A DNA stretch of 62,815 nucleotides from Oscillospiraceae bacterium. GTDB lineage: Bacteria > Bacillota > Clostridia > Oscillospirales > Ruminococcaceae. Under the pieces are notes generated by a model that made no database searches, was not told the origin of the DNA, and saw nothing but the letters and a program-made list of their open reading frames with translations. This document shows positions 9,373 to 17,143 of this stretch, in pieces; position 1 is the first letter of the stretch, and every line of letters begins with the position of its first letter. The translations under genes were made by a program, and so were the position numbers. Location: NCBI GenBank assembly GCA_017545185.1, contig JAFWQJ010000082.1, positions 1-62,815 of the forward strand, in the 5' to 3' direction.

Positions 9373-9852
9373 ATGCTTGACAGGGCGACATCGGCTGCAG
9401 TCGGAAAAATGGTCAGTGCGGTGATTACGCTGCTTTTTGCGGCGATTGTTGCAGGGATGATGTTTTTTCATTATCAGGACGAGGCTGAGATCAGAAATCT
9501 GTACACTGTTCCCGTGCCCGGGTATGTGCAGAAGTGCGATGCTTATGCGAACCGTGTGAGAAGCTCGAACGGTGTATACAGCAACAGACTGTATTATGTG
9601 GTCACGGTCGGCTATGAGATCGACGGAAAGAAGTTTTCGACCGTGCTCAAAGAATCCCGGCCTTACAATGTCGGTACGGCTATGACGCTGATGTACAATC
9701 CGGAGACCTTCGCTGCCGTGCGGCTTTCCGAAACGCAGCAGGATTCTGTGCTTTACATGATCGGCGGGGCGGTCGTAGTGTTCTCTGTCCTGAGCGGCGT
9801 GGTGAGTATTGTCAGCTTCCTGCGCGGATGCAAACGGAACGAAAACTGGTAA
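9373..9852 (+). CDS. DUF3592-like two-transmembrane protein
   Basis: This 159-residue protein has one transmembrane helix near residues 13-32, an extracytoplasmic beta-rich middle, and a second helix near 133-153. The middle fits the DUF3592 pattern: a Pro-Val-x-G strand, then YYVVTVGYEIDGK, then a Y-N-P-E turn. DUF3592 proteins have no assigned biochemical role. It begins after GAAAGGAGC. A second gene of the same architecture starts at 10023 and shares the pattern of V-x-V-x-GYE and LLYNP-type motifs, so the two arose by duplication. Confidence 0.7.
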   Translation: MLDRATSAAVGKMVSAVITLLFAAIVAGMMFFHYQDEAEIRNLYTVPVPGYVQKCDAYANRVRSSNGVYSNRLYYVVTVGYEIDGKKFSTVLKESRPYNVGTAMTLMYNPETFAAVRLSETQQDSVLYMIGGAVVVFSVLSGVVSIVSFLRGCKRNENW

Positions 9853-9862
9853 GGAGTACTTG

Positions 9863-9967
9863 ATGTTATTTGAACGTCATACGACGGGTGACATTGTTTT
9901 CGGCGGAATCTGCAGCTTCGTGGCTGCGCTCGTTTTCATTTCGCTTGGAGATAGACAGTTTTATTAG
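9863..9967 (+). CDS. 34-residue putative membrane peptide
   Basis: A 35-codon frame begins at ATG 9863, six bases after GGAG, and ends at TAG 9967. The peptide starts MLFERHTTGD and then has about 15 hydrophobic residues (IVFGGICSFVAALVFISLG), enough for a short membrane segment. It sits in a 170-base gap between two DUF3592-like paralogues. It may be a real small protein or the leftover N-terminus of a third copy. No homologue can be named. Confidence 0.35.
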   Translation: MLFERHTTGDIVFGGICSFVAALVFISLGDRQFY

Positions 9968-10022
9968 GCGGGAACCTGCTGCGCGGGAGCAATGGGAACG
10001 GCTTTGGATAAGGGGGCATCTG

Positions 10023-10493
10023 ATGGCAAAACTGACGAATACACCGGTCAACAGGATGATTACCGGAATTGCCTGCATTTTGATTGCGGGGATCCTCATT
10101 GTGCTGCTGCTCATGCAGTATCAGGAAACGAACCTGAAAGCGAAGCTGTATACGGAACCGGTCACCGGAACCGTGCAGCAGTGCGAAGCCTACCGGAAAA
10201 CGGAACGCAGCGCAGGGCGATTCGGCGGCACCAGAGTCAAAACCTATTACACGGTCACGATCGGCTATGAGCTCGAAAAAGGGCATCCGCTGACGATCGA
10301 GCGGCGGGGACAGACATGGCCGCAGGCGGTCGGTACGGAGATACCGCTGCTGTACAATCCCGATACCGGAGAAGCGGTGCGGAAAACCGAAACGGTGCAG
10401 GATCCAAAAGCCTATCTGCTGCTCGGTGCGGCCGCGCTTGTTTTTGCCGGGATCGGTGTGCTCTATGTGATCTCCGCCCGGCGGGAATGGTAA
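10023..10493 (+). CDS. DUF3592-like two-transmembrane protein, paralogue of the gene at 9373
   Basis: This 156-residue protein has the same plan as the gene at 9373. A first helix lies at about residues 10-32, an outer domain contains TGTVQQCEAY and YYTVTIGYELEKG, a LLYNPDTGEAV turn follows, and a second helix lies near 130-150. The ATG at 10023 gives an N-terminus that aligns with the paralogue; longer in-frame extensions upstream do not look like protein. Function is unknown. The small peptide ORF at 9863 lies just upstream, and the DUF1294 gene follows after 21 bases, so all may share a transcript. Confidence 0.68.
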   Translation: MAKLTNTPVNRMITGIACILIAGILIVLLLMQYQETNLKAKLYTEPVTGTVQQCEAYRKTERSAGRFGGTRVKTYYTVTIGYELEKGHPLTIERRGQTWPQAVGTEIPLLYNPDTGEAVRKTETVQDPKAYLLLGAAALVFAGIGVLYVISARREW

Positions 10494-10514
10494 AAGCCTT
10501 CGGAAAGGAGCATT

Positions 10515-10784
10515 ATGCTGAAGTATGTACTCATTGCGTTTGCAGCCATCAGCCTGCTGACCTTTGTCAGCTACGGGCTTGATAAGCACGCTGCAAAGCA
10601 GAAAACATGGCGCGTGCCGGAGCGCAGGCTGCTGCTGTTCGGATTTGCCGGCGGCGCCGCCGGTGCGCTGCTCGGCATGCAGATCTTTCACCACAAGACG
10701 CGCAAGCCGCGGTTCTGGGTCGTCAACATTCTCGGGCTGCTCTGGCAGATCGCGCTCTGTGTGTATCTGCTGCTGAACAAATAA
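10515..10784 (+). CDS. DUF1294 small membrane protein
   Basis: This 89-residue protein has three hydrophobic stretches and the DUF1294 hallmarks: an N-terminal helix, then SYGLDKHAAKQKTWRVPE, then a Gly/Ala-rich helix and a conserved H-K-T-R-K-P-x-F turn before the last helix. The family is common in Firmicutes and has no established function. AAAGGAG precedes the start. It is the last plus-strand gene before the convergent GGGtGRT operon. Confidence 0.85.
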   Translation: MLKYVLIAFAAISLLTFVSYGLDKHAAKQKTWRVPERRLLLFGFAGGAAGALLGMQIFHHKTRKPRFWVVNILGLLWQIALCVYLLLNK

Positions 10785-10826
10785 AACGCATCGCCCGGGC
10801 ACGCTTTTTCCTGAACAAACAGAAAT

Positions 10827-10854
10827 CCCCGGCAGACCGCAAAATCTGCCGGGG
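10827..10854. terminator. Bidirectional hairpin between convergent operons
   Basis: CCCCGGCAGA (10827-10836) pairs with TCTGCCGGGG (10845-10854) around an 8-base loop. It lies between the DUF1294 gene and the convergent GGGtGRT gene. The minus side reads into a T-rich run. Confidence 0.75.
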
Positions 10855-10887
10855 TTCGTATACTTACGTATTTGCGTTGATCTGCTA

Positions 10888-11886
10888 TTACTTCATTGCT
10901 TCCTCGACTGCAACTGCGCAAGCAACTGTTGCACCAACCATCGGGTTGTTGCCCATACCGATCAGACCCATCATCTCAACGTGAGCCGGAACGGAGGAAG
11001 AACCTGCGAACTGCGCATCGGAGTGCATTCTGCCCATGGTATCGGTCATGCCGTAGGAAGCAGGGCCGGCTGCCATGTTGTCCGGATGCAGGGTACGGCC
11101 GGTACCGCCGCCGGAAGCGACAGAGAAGTACTTTTTACCTGCATCGGTGCGCTCCTTCTTATAGGTGCCGGCGACCGGATGCTGGAAGCGGGTCGGGTTC
11201 GTGGAGTTGCCGGTGATCGAAACATCGACGTTTTCCTTCCACATGATCGCAACGCCCTCGACGACATCGTTTGCGCCGTAGCAGTTGACCTTTGCGCGCA
11301 GGCCGTCGGAGTAAGCCTTGCGGAAGACTTCCTTGACCTCGCCGGTCTGATAGTTCATCTCGGTCTCAACATAAGTAAAGCCGTTGATTCTTGCGATGAT
11401 CTGTGCAGCGTCCTTGCCGAGGCCGTTCAGGATAACACGGAGCGGCTTCTTGCGGACCTTGTTTGCCTTTTCTGCAATACCGATCGCGCCCTCAGCAGCC
11501 GCGAAGGACTCGTGGCCTGCGAGGAATGCGAAGCACTCGGTCTCCTCCTCAAGAAGCATCTTGCCGAGGTTGCCGTGGCCGAGGCCGACCTTTCTCTGGT
11601 CAGCAACGGAGCCCGGGATGCAGAATGCCTGCAGACCCTCGCCGATCGCGGCAGCAGCGTCAGCAGCTCTGGTGCAGCCCTTCTTGATTGCGATCGCGCA
11701 GCCGACGGTATAAGCCCACTTTGCGTTCTCGAAGCAGATCGGCTGAATGCCCTCGACCAGCTTGTAGATATCCAGACCCTTTGCCTTGCAGACATCTGCG
11801 CACTCCTCGATCGAGTTGATGCCGTATTCCTTGATCACAGCGAGGATCTGCTTCTCGCGTCTCTCGTAAGATTCAAATAATGCCAT
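10888..11886 (-). CDS. GGGtGRT protein
   Basis: This 332-residue protein is a clear member of the GGGtGRT family, named for the motif seen here as SGGGTGRTLHP near residue 255. Other conserved features are a Gly-rich stretch around VGLGHGNLG, the NSTNPTRFQHP segment and a C-terminus ending near GMGNNPMVGATVA. Members are widespread in anaerobic Clostridia and are almost always next to a NifU-like scaffold, as here 13 bases downstream of one. The biochemical role is not established; the pairing points to Fe-S cluster handling or an electron-transfer enzyme. The gene is second in a two-gene minus-strand operon. Confidence 0.93.
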   Translation of the reverse strand: MALFESYERREKQILAVIKEYGINSIEECADVCKAKGLDIYKLVEGIQPICFENAKWAYTVGCAIAIKKGCTRAADAAAAIGEGLQAFCIPGSVADQRKVGLGHGNLGKMLLEEETECFAFLAGHESFAAAEGAIGIAEKANKVRKKPLRVILNGLGKDAAQIIARINGFTYVETEMNYQTGEVKEVFRKAYSDGLRAKVNCYGANDVVEGVAIMWKENVDVSITGNSTNPTRFQHPVAGTYKKERTDAGKKYFSVASGGGTGRTLHPDNMAAGPASYGMTDTMGRMHSDAQFAGSSSVPAHVEMMGLIGMGNNPMVGATVACAVAVEEAMK

Positions 11887-11899
11887 TGAACAAACCTCC

Positions 11900-12592
11900 T
11901 TATTCCTTGCGCGGATCCACGATCTTCACTGCATCGGCGACACGGCCGTACTGACCCTGTGCCTTCTCAAATGCGGTATTCGCATCATCGCCGGCCTTGA
12001 TGAAGTCCATCATCTTGCCGAAGTTCACGAACTTGTAGCCGATAATCTCATCGTACTCGTTCAGAGCAAGACCGGTCACGTAGCCGTCGGTCATTTCGAG
12101 GTAGCGCGGACCCTTTGCCAGCGTGCCGTACATGGTACCGACCTGGGAACGGAGGCCCTTGCCGAGGTCCTCAAGACCTGCGCCGACGACCAGACCGCCC
12201 TCAGAGAATGCGGACTGGGAACGGCCGTAGACGATCTGGAGGAACAGCTCTCTCATTGCAGTATTGATTGCGTCACAGACGAGGTCTGTATTCAGTGCTT
12301 CGAGAATGGTTCTGCCCGGCAGGATCTCAGAAGCCATGGCAGCGGAATGCGTCATGCCGGAGCAGCCGATCGTCTCGACCAGACACTCCTGGATCACGCC
12401 TTCCTTGACATTCAGGGTCAGCTTGCAGGTACCCTGCTGCGGAGCACACCAGCCCACACCGTGCGTAAAGCCGGAAATATCCTTGATCTCCTTGGCCTTG
12501 ACCCACTTGGCTTCCTCCGGGATCGGAGCTGCGCCGTGTGCAACGCCCTGTGCGATCGGACACATTGTTTCTACTTCGTGCGAATAGATCAT
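11900..12592 (-). CDS. NifU/IscU-like Fe-S cluster scaffold protein (GGGtGRT partner)
   Basis: This 230-residue protein contains a NifU/IscU-like region with cysteines at VGWCAPQQGTC and ETIGCSGMT, plus an early MCPIAQG cysteine. The spacing differs from classical IscU, matching the longer scaffold type found beside GGGtGRT genes. It presumably assembles or transfers an Fe-S cluster in the cytoplasm, perhaps to the GGGtGRT protein. The start follows AAAGGAG at a normal distance. A good promoter lies upstream, divergent from the response regulator. Confidence 0.88.
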   Translation of the reverse strand: MIYSHEVETMCPIAQGVAHGAAPIPEEAKWVKAKEIKDISGFTHGVGWCAPQQGTCKLTLNVKEGVIQECLVETIGCSGMTHSAAMASEILPGRTILEALNTDLVCDAINTAMRELFLQIVYGRSQSAFSEGGLVVGAGLEDLGKGLRSQVGTMYGTLAKGPRYLEMTDGYVTGLALNEYDEIIGYKFVNFGKMMDFIKAGDDANTAFEKAQGQYGRVADAVKIVDPRKE

Positions 12593-12682
12593 TCAAATAC
12601 TCCTTTCTGGCATAAAGCGAGAAAAATTGATTTCGGCGGCCGGTTCGCCGGAGCACTGACCGGCTCGGACACCGCTTTTCCC

Positions 12683-12711
12683 ATTATACCATTTTTTTTG
12701 CAAGAAATCAA
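12683..12711 (-). promoter_or_regulatory. Promoter for the Fe-S scaffold/GGGtGRT operon
   Basis: On the minus strand, TTGATT (12706-12711) is followed by 17 bases and a perfect TATAAT (12683-12688). The leader to the start codon is about 90 bases and contains a GC-rich inverted repeat (CCGGTTCGCCGG-like), which may fold in the mRNA. Confidence 0.75.
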
Positions 12712-12775
12712 GAGCTTCGGCGGGAATCGGCGCAAAAAATATGGATGCGCGCAGACAGTGTTACAGAATGCCGGA

Positions 12776-12804
12776 TTGACGCACCGGAAAATTTGTGCTA
12801 TAAT
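12776..12804 (+). promoter_or_regulatory. Extended -10 promoter for the two-component system
   Basis: TTGACG (12776-12781), 17 bases, then TATAAT (12799-12804) preceded by TGTGC. It lies 31 bases before the response regulator start and is divergent from the promoter at 12683-12711. Confidence 0.82.
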
Positions 12805-12835
12805 GACAACAGACTAACCAAAAGCAGGTGAAAAC

Positions 12836-13516
12836 ATGAACGCAAAAATCGCACTGGTCGAGGACGAACCGGATATCCGGAAGATGCTGCGGAGCTTTCT
12901 GGAAGGCAAGGGCTGCACGGTCAGCGAGGCGGCAGACGGTCACGCGGCGGAAAAGCTGCTCGCGGAGGAAACCTTTGACCTGATCTTAATGGATCTGATG
13001 CTGCCCGGCATCAGCGGGGAGCAGCTGATCGCGTCGCTGCGGCGGGATTCGGATACGCCGGTCATTGTGATCTCGGCGAAGTCCATGCTGGAAACGCGCC
13101 TTGCGGTGCTGCGCCTCGGTGCGGATGACTACATCTTAAAGCCGTTTGATCTGAACGAGGTGCTTGTCCGCATGGAGGTCGTGCTCCGGCGGGCGGGACG
13201 GGAAAAGCTCCCGGAGATGCTCCGCGTCGGCAGCCTGACGCTTTATCCGGCGGAAAACCGCGTCTGCTGGGCGGATGCGCCGCTTTCGCTGACGGCAAAG
13301 GAATTTCAGCTTCTGCTGCTGTTTATGGAGTATCCGCAGAAGGTGTACTCCAAGGCGAATCTGTACGAATCCGTCTGGAACGAGGAATATTTCTGCGAGG
13401 ACAACACGGTCAGCGTGCATGTCAGCAATCTTCGCGCGAAGCTGAAAAAGGCGTCCGGCCGCGATCTGATTGAGACGGTCTGGGGCATCGGCTACCGGAT
13501 GAAGGGGGACGCATGA
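12836..13516 (+). CDS. OmpR/PhoB-family response regulator
   Basis: This 226-residue regulator has a receiver domain followed by a winged-helix DNA-binding domain. The acidic pocket is at residues 9-11, the phospho-acceptor Asp at 53 in LILMDLMLPG, and the conserved Lys is in VISAKS near 82. The effector domain begins near residue 128 and ends with the HVSNLRAKL recognition helix and a WGIGYR wing. It overlaps the kinase gene by four bases. The exporter genes follow directly, so it most likely controls them in response to an antimicrobial or envelope signal; that link is inferred from context and from the repeat at 14517-14534. Confidence 0.93.
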   Translation: MNAKIALVEDEPDIRKMLRSFLEGKGCTVSEAADGHAAEKLLAEETFDLILMDLMLPGISGEQLIASLRRDSDTPVIVISAKSMLETRLAVLRLGADDYILKPFDLNEVLVRMEVVLRRAGREKLPEMLRVGSLTLYPAENRVCWADAPLSLTAKEFQLLLLFMEYPQKVYSKANLYESVWNEEYFCEDNTVSVHVSNLRAKLKKASGRDLIETVWGIGYRMKGDA

Positions 13517-14430
13517 CAGGGTATATCATTGCGGGGATCCTGCTGGCTGTCTGCACCGTGCTGATCATCCGGCTGGTCATCCTCCGGCGGGAGATCCGTC
13601 TGCTGAAGGACGAGCTGACGCGCAATCTTGACCCGGAATACAACCGGCAGATCACGGTCACGCTGCTTGACCGCGGGCTGAACAGCCTTGCCGCGGAGAT
13701 CAACCGATCGCTGGATTATCAGCGGCGGCTGAAGCGCGATGCGGTGCGGGCGGAAAACGATCTCAGGCAGTCTGTCTCGGACATTGCGCATGACCTGCGC
13801 ACGCCGATGACGGTCATCAAGGGCAATCTGCAGCTTCTGACGCAGGAGGAGCAGCTCTCGCCGGGCGGCAAAGAGCATCTGGCGATCTGCTGCGAAAAGG
13901 CGGATGTGCTGAAAGATATGGCGGATGCGTTCTTTGAGCTCTCCGTGCTGGAAAGCGACGATGCCGCCGCAGAGCTCCGCACGGTCAATCTGACAAAGTT
14001 GCTGATGCAGTTCCTTGCCGACAGCGAGGCCGCGATCCGGCTGCACGGTCTGGAGCCGGAGATTGTTCTGCCGGAAAAGACGCTCAGCATCAAAGCAGAC
14101 GAGCAGATGCTCCTGCGGATGCTCGGCAATGTGCTGAACAATATCTTAAAGTATGCAAAGGACACGTTCCGGCTGGAAGCGAAGCAGGAGGGCGCGTGCT
14201 GTACGGTTTCGTTCTCGAACACGGTTCCGGCGGAGCAGATGCCCGACCCGGCGCGGATGTTCCTGCGGAGCTACCGTGCGGATGCGTCCCGCAGCGGCGG
14301 CGGCGCGGGTCTGGGGCTGTTTATCGTGCGGCTGCTTGCGGAAAAGCAGAATGCGCAGGTCAGTGCGTTCGCGGAGGATAATATCCTGACGCTGCAGATG
14401 CAGTTTCCGCTTGCGGATGCGGTGCATTGA
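13513..14430 (+). CDS. Sensor histidine kinase, small intramembrane-sensing type
   Basis: This 305-residue kinase has one strong N-terminal helix (residues 3-25), a short linker, and then the catalytic core with no visible extracytoplasmic sensor. The H-box is IAHDLRTPMT with His at 93. The ATP-binding domain shows an N-box (GNVLNNILKYA) and a G-box (GGGAGLGLFIV). Kinases without a sensor domain next to an ABC exporter often detect the state of the transporter or the membrane. The ATG overlaps the regulator stop (ATGA). A terminator hairpin follows. Confidence 0.92.
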   Translation: MTGYIIAGILLAVCTVLIIRLVILRREIRLLKDELTRNLDPEYNRQITVTLLDRGLNSLAAEINRSLDYQRRLKRDAVRAENDLRQSVSDIAHDLRTPMTVIKGNLQLLTQEEQLSPGGKEHLAICCEKADVLKDMADAFFELSVLESDDAAAELRTVNLTKLLMQFLADSEAAIRLHGLEPEIVLPEKTLSIKADEQMLLRMLGNVLNNILKYAKDTFRLEAKQEGACCTVSFSNTVPAEQMPDPARMFLRSYRADASRSGGGAGLGLFIVRLLAEKQNAQVSAFAEDNILTLQMQFPLADAVH

Positions 14431-14440
14431 CCGGAATAAC

Positions 14441-14485
14441 AGGGGATTCCTGCAGGCGGACAGTACGCCGGGGGATCCCTTTTTT
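14441..14485 (+). terminator. Intrinsic terminator after the kinase gene
   Basis: An outer stem AGGGGAT/ATCCCTT and an inner GGCG/CGCC stem around GACAGTA are followed by TTTTTT. It separates the kinase from the exporter operon, which has its own promoter. Confidence 0.7.
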
Positions 14486-14516
14486 ATACCAAAATGCAGC
14501 AATATCCTTCGTTAAA

Positions 14517-14563
14517 TGTGAACAAATTGTAAACTTACGGAATCTTAAAGGATTCTTTATACT
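14517..14563 (+). promoter_or_regulatory. Exporter promoter with adjacent tandem repeat (candidate response-regulator operator)
   Basis: TGTGAAC (14517-14523) and TGTAAAC (14528-14534) are direct repeats with 11-base spacing, typical of OmpR/PhoB-type boxes. They abut a weak -35 (TTACGG, 14535-14540), which is 17 bases from a -10 TATACT (14558-14563). A poor -35 flush with a tandem repeat is the arrangement of an activated promoter. The regulator encoded at 12836 is the obvious candidate, but this is inference. Confidence 0.6.
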
Positions 14564-14619
14564 TTTCCTTTATCATGAAATCAGCAGGAACAAATCCGAC
14601 ATGCAAAGGAGGAACTGAT

Positions 14620-15576
14620 ATGTCAGAAATCGTGATCGAAGCAAAGGAGCTGACCAAGCAGTACAAGAAGCAGAAAGCGGTTGACAGCGTCAGCTTTCAG
14701 ATCAGAAAGGGCATGATCTGCGGACTGATCGGGCCGAACGGCGCCGGCAAGACCACGATCATGAAAATGCTAGGCGGACTGGTGCTCCCGACCGGCGGCA
14801 GCTTCTCGCTGTTCGGCGGCAGCACGGAGGAGGCGCTCTGTCATGCGCGTTCCCGCATGAGCTTCATGATCGAAACGCCCTACGCCAAAGAGGAAATGTC
14901 CGCGCGGGAGAATCTCGAAAAGCTGCGTCTGCAAAAGGGCATCCCGAACCCGAAGCGCGTGGACGAGGTGTTGGAGCTGGTCGGGCTTGCAGATACCGGC
15001 AAAAAGCAGGTGCGCAAATTCTCGCTCGGAATGCGGCAGCGGCTCGGGCTTGCGGGCGCGATGCTCTCGAAGCCGGAGATTATGGTGCTGGACGAGCCGG
15101 TCAACGGTCTTGACCCCGAGGGCATCATTGAGATCCGCGAGATGCTGCGGCGGTTCAATGAGGAGGAAAACATCACCATTCTGATCTCCTCGCATATCCT
15201 TGCGGAGCTTTCACAGCTCTGCACGGATTATATGTTCATCCGCAAGGGGACGATCCGGCAGTTTTCGTCCGCGGAGGAGCTGCACAAGATCTGCGGCGAA
15301 TACTACCACATCCACACCGACAACGACGCGGTCGCGCTGGCCGTCCTGCAAAATAAGCTCGGCATTGAGAACTGTGATGTGCTGAAGGACGGCAGTCTCC
15401 GGTTGTTTGAGCGGCTGAACGAGCTGCCGCTGATCTCGAAAACACTGTATGAAAACGGCCTTGTTCCGGTGACGCTCCATATTCATGAGGCTGATCTGGA
15501 ATCGTATTACATGAAACTGGTAGGTGATGACAATGCTGAACATTCTGAAAGCGATGCTGCGGCAGACAAAGCGTGA
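14620..15576 (+). CDS. ABC transporter ATP-binding protein
   Basis: This 318-residue ATPase has Walker A GPNGAGKTT near residue 38, signature FSLGMRQRLGLAGA near 135, and Walker B IMVLDEPVNGLDP near 157. The C-terminal hundred residues are the extension common in the BcrA/CcmA drug-export group. ATG 14620 was chosen because AGGAGG (14607-14612) is seven bases upstream; an in-frame extension to 14575 would place the ribosome site inside the gene. The next gene starts inside its 3' end. It should energise the two permeases that follow. Confidence 0.93.
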   Translation: MSEIVIEAKELTKQYKKQKAVDSVSFQIRKGMICGLIGPNGAGKTTIMKMLGGLVLPTGGSFSLFGGSTEEALCHARSRMSFMIETPYAKEEMSARENLEKLRLQKGIPNPKRVDEVLELVGLADTGKKQVRKFSLGMRQRLGLAGAMLSKPEIMVLDEPVNGLDPEGIIEIREMLRRFNEEENITILISSHILAELSQLCTDYMFIRKGTIRQFSSAEELHKICGEYYHIHTDNDAVALAVLQNKLGIENCDVLKDGSLRLFERLNELPLISKTLYENGLVPVTLHIHEADLESYYMKLVGDDNAEHSESDAAADKA

Positions 15577-16312
15577 CAAGCTCCTGCTGATCGGTCTGTT
15601 TTATTATTTGCTCATGTCCGTCGAGATGCTGGTGCAAAGCGGTGCGGACTGGAATACGCACGGCAGCACAGTTTCCGGTATCATAGCGAATACGCTGCTG
15701 ATCATGACGACGGTCGTGGTCGGGGCATTCACCAGCAGGATCTGCGGCAGCGATCTCCGCGATAAGACCGCCAATTATGAGATCCTGTTCGGCAAGCACC
15801 GTTCGGAAGTCTATTTCGGCAGATTTTTCGCCGCACTGACCGTATCGGTCGCTGTGATCGCGGGTGTCGTACTGATCCCGGTGCTGTTCCTTACGGCGAA
15901 AAACGGCTGGGGCGGGGCGCTCCCCGCGCAGACTGCATGGGTGATCTTCGGGCTGCTGCTTGTGATGATCTTCCGGTGCGTTTGCTTCTTTACCGCGCTG
16001 ACCTTCCTCTGCGGGAACGATATCGTGCCGCTGACTGTCGCGCTGATCGGAACCATGTGCGTCGCATTATGTGTGTTTCTGCTCGGTGCTGCGGACATTC
16101 ATCTGTCATGGCAGACGACCTTCTCCGATATCATGACGCTGCTCGATTTTTCCAACACGACAAGCGGCTATGCGGACGGCAAAGACTACCTCATTTATAA
16201 GGTCGCGCTGTCCGGCAAAACGGCGCTGCGGATGCTCTGCACCAGTCTCGGCTTCGGGCTGTTCTGGCTGTTCGGCGGATTCGCGCTGTTCCGCAGAAAA
16301 GATATTCCGTAA
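15533..16312 (+). CDS. ABC-2 type transporter permease
   Basis: This permease of about 259 residues has six predicted membrane segments, beginning with LLLIGLFYYLLMSVEMLV and ending with a LGFGLFWLFGGFALF helix and a basic RRKDIP tail. It overlaps the ATPase gene by 44 bases. Alternative in-frame starts are GTG 15524 and ATG 15527; ATG 15533 has the best spacing from GGTAGG. It has the usual size for the permeases of small bacitracin/lantibiotic-type exporters. Substrate is unknown. Confidence 0.85.
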   Translation: MLNILKAMLRQTKRDKLLLIGLFYYLLMSVEMLVQSGADWNTHGSTVSGIIANTLLIMTTVVVGAFTSRICGSDLRDKTANYEILFGKHRSEVYFGRFFAALTVSVAVIAGVVLIPVLFLTAKNGWGGALPAQTAWVIFGLLLVMIFRCVCFFTALTFLCGNDIVPLTVALIGTMCVALCVFLLGAADIHLSWQTTFSDIMTLLDFSNTTSGYADGKDYLIYKVALSGKTALRMLCTSLGFGLFWLFGGFALFRRKDIP

Positions 16313-16324
16313 GGGGGTGCTGTC

Positions 16325-17128
16325 ATGCTTGATATCATACGCGGACAGATCCGCATTTTTCTGCGCGCAAGGACGCTGCATCTTTGCAATCTTTCGCTCG
16401 CAGCCGTATTCTTTCTCATGATGTTTCTGGACAGCGGCGGAACCGGTGAACTGCGGAAGCCGGTGACGGACTATATTGCAGGTTCGCTTCCGGTGTTTGC
16501 GGGCTTTGCATCAATTTCCGCCGGCCTGACGGTCGGCATGGTCAGCGGTGCCGATTTCACGGACAAGACGATCAATCATGAGCTGACCTCCGGCAGAAGC
16601 CGTGCGGTGTCATTTTTCGGGCGCGCGATCCCGGCACTGATCGGAGCGCCGCTGACCGCGCTGGCCGTGACCGCTTTGCCGCTGCTGCTCTACGGAATGC
16701 TGTTCGGCTTCGGGGATGTTGTGCCGGTATCTGAGGTCGTCCGGCGGCTTCTGCTGATGCTGTTCCCGAACATCCGGATGACGGCGTTCTGTCTGATGAC
16801 CGTTTTCATCCTGAAAAATCCGACAGCTTCGATTTCGTTTTCTACGCTGGTGATGCCAGCATTCGCGCTTGCACAGGTCGCGGATACTTCCGTGCCGATG
16901 ATCGGCAAGCTGGCGGCGCATCCGTTCCTGCTGGCGCCGTCAGGGCTTTCCCGTCTCGGCAAATTTGACAGCTGGTATACCTACGACCTGAGCCTGAATC
17001 AGTATTTCACTTATGACCCCGCGCTGCCCGCATCAACGGTCTGGCCGATCATCGTCTGCGCGGTCATCATGACGGCAGTGTATCTGCTGATCGGCTATCA
17101 CTTTTTCCATGTGGACGACATGGCGTGA
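16325..17128 (+). CDS. ABC-2 type transporter permease, second subunit
   Basis: This 267-residue membrane protein has six hydrophobic segments. The motif SGADFTDKTINHELTSGRSR resembles the matching loop of the first permease (CGSDLRDKTANYEILFGKHR), so the two are paralogues that probably form a heterodimer. It starts 13 bases after the first permease, following a GGGGGTG site, and ends 16 bases before the S41-type gene. With the ATPase it forms an export or self-immunity pump. Confidence 0.87.
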   Translation: MLDIIRGQIRIFLRARTLHLCNLSLAAVFFLMMFLDSGGTGELRKPVTDYIAGSLPVFAGFASISAGLTVGMVSGADFTDKTINHELTSGRSRAVSFFGRAIPALIGAPLTALAVTALPLLLYGMLFGFGDVVPVSEVVRRLLLMLFPNIRMTAFCLMTVFILKNPTASISFSTLVMPAFALAQVADTSVPMIGKLAAHPFLLAPSGLSRLGKFDSWYTYDLSLNQYFTYDPALPASTVWPIIVCAVIMTAVYLLIGYHFFHVDDMA

Positions 17129-17143
17129 AAGGAGGCGGCAAAC

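Noticed and set aside
7148-9391. 747-codon minus-strand open frame
   Set aside because: It is a mirror frame of the clostripain-family gene with low-complexity His/Val/Arg composition; the plus strand carries the conserved catalytic motifs.
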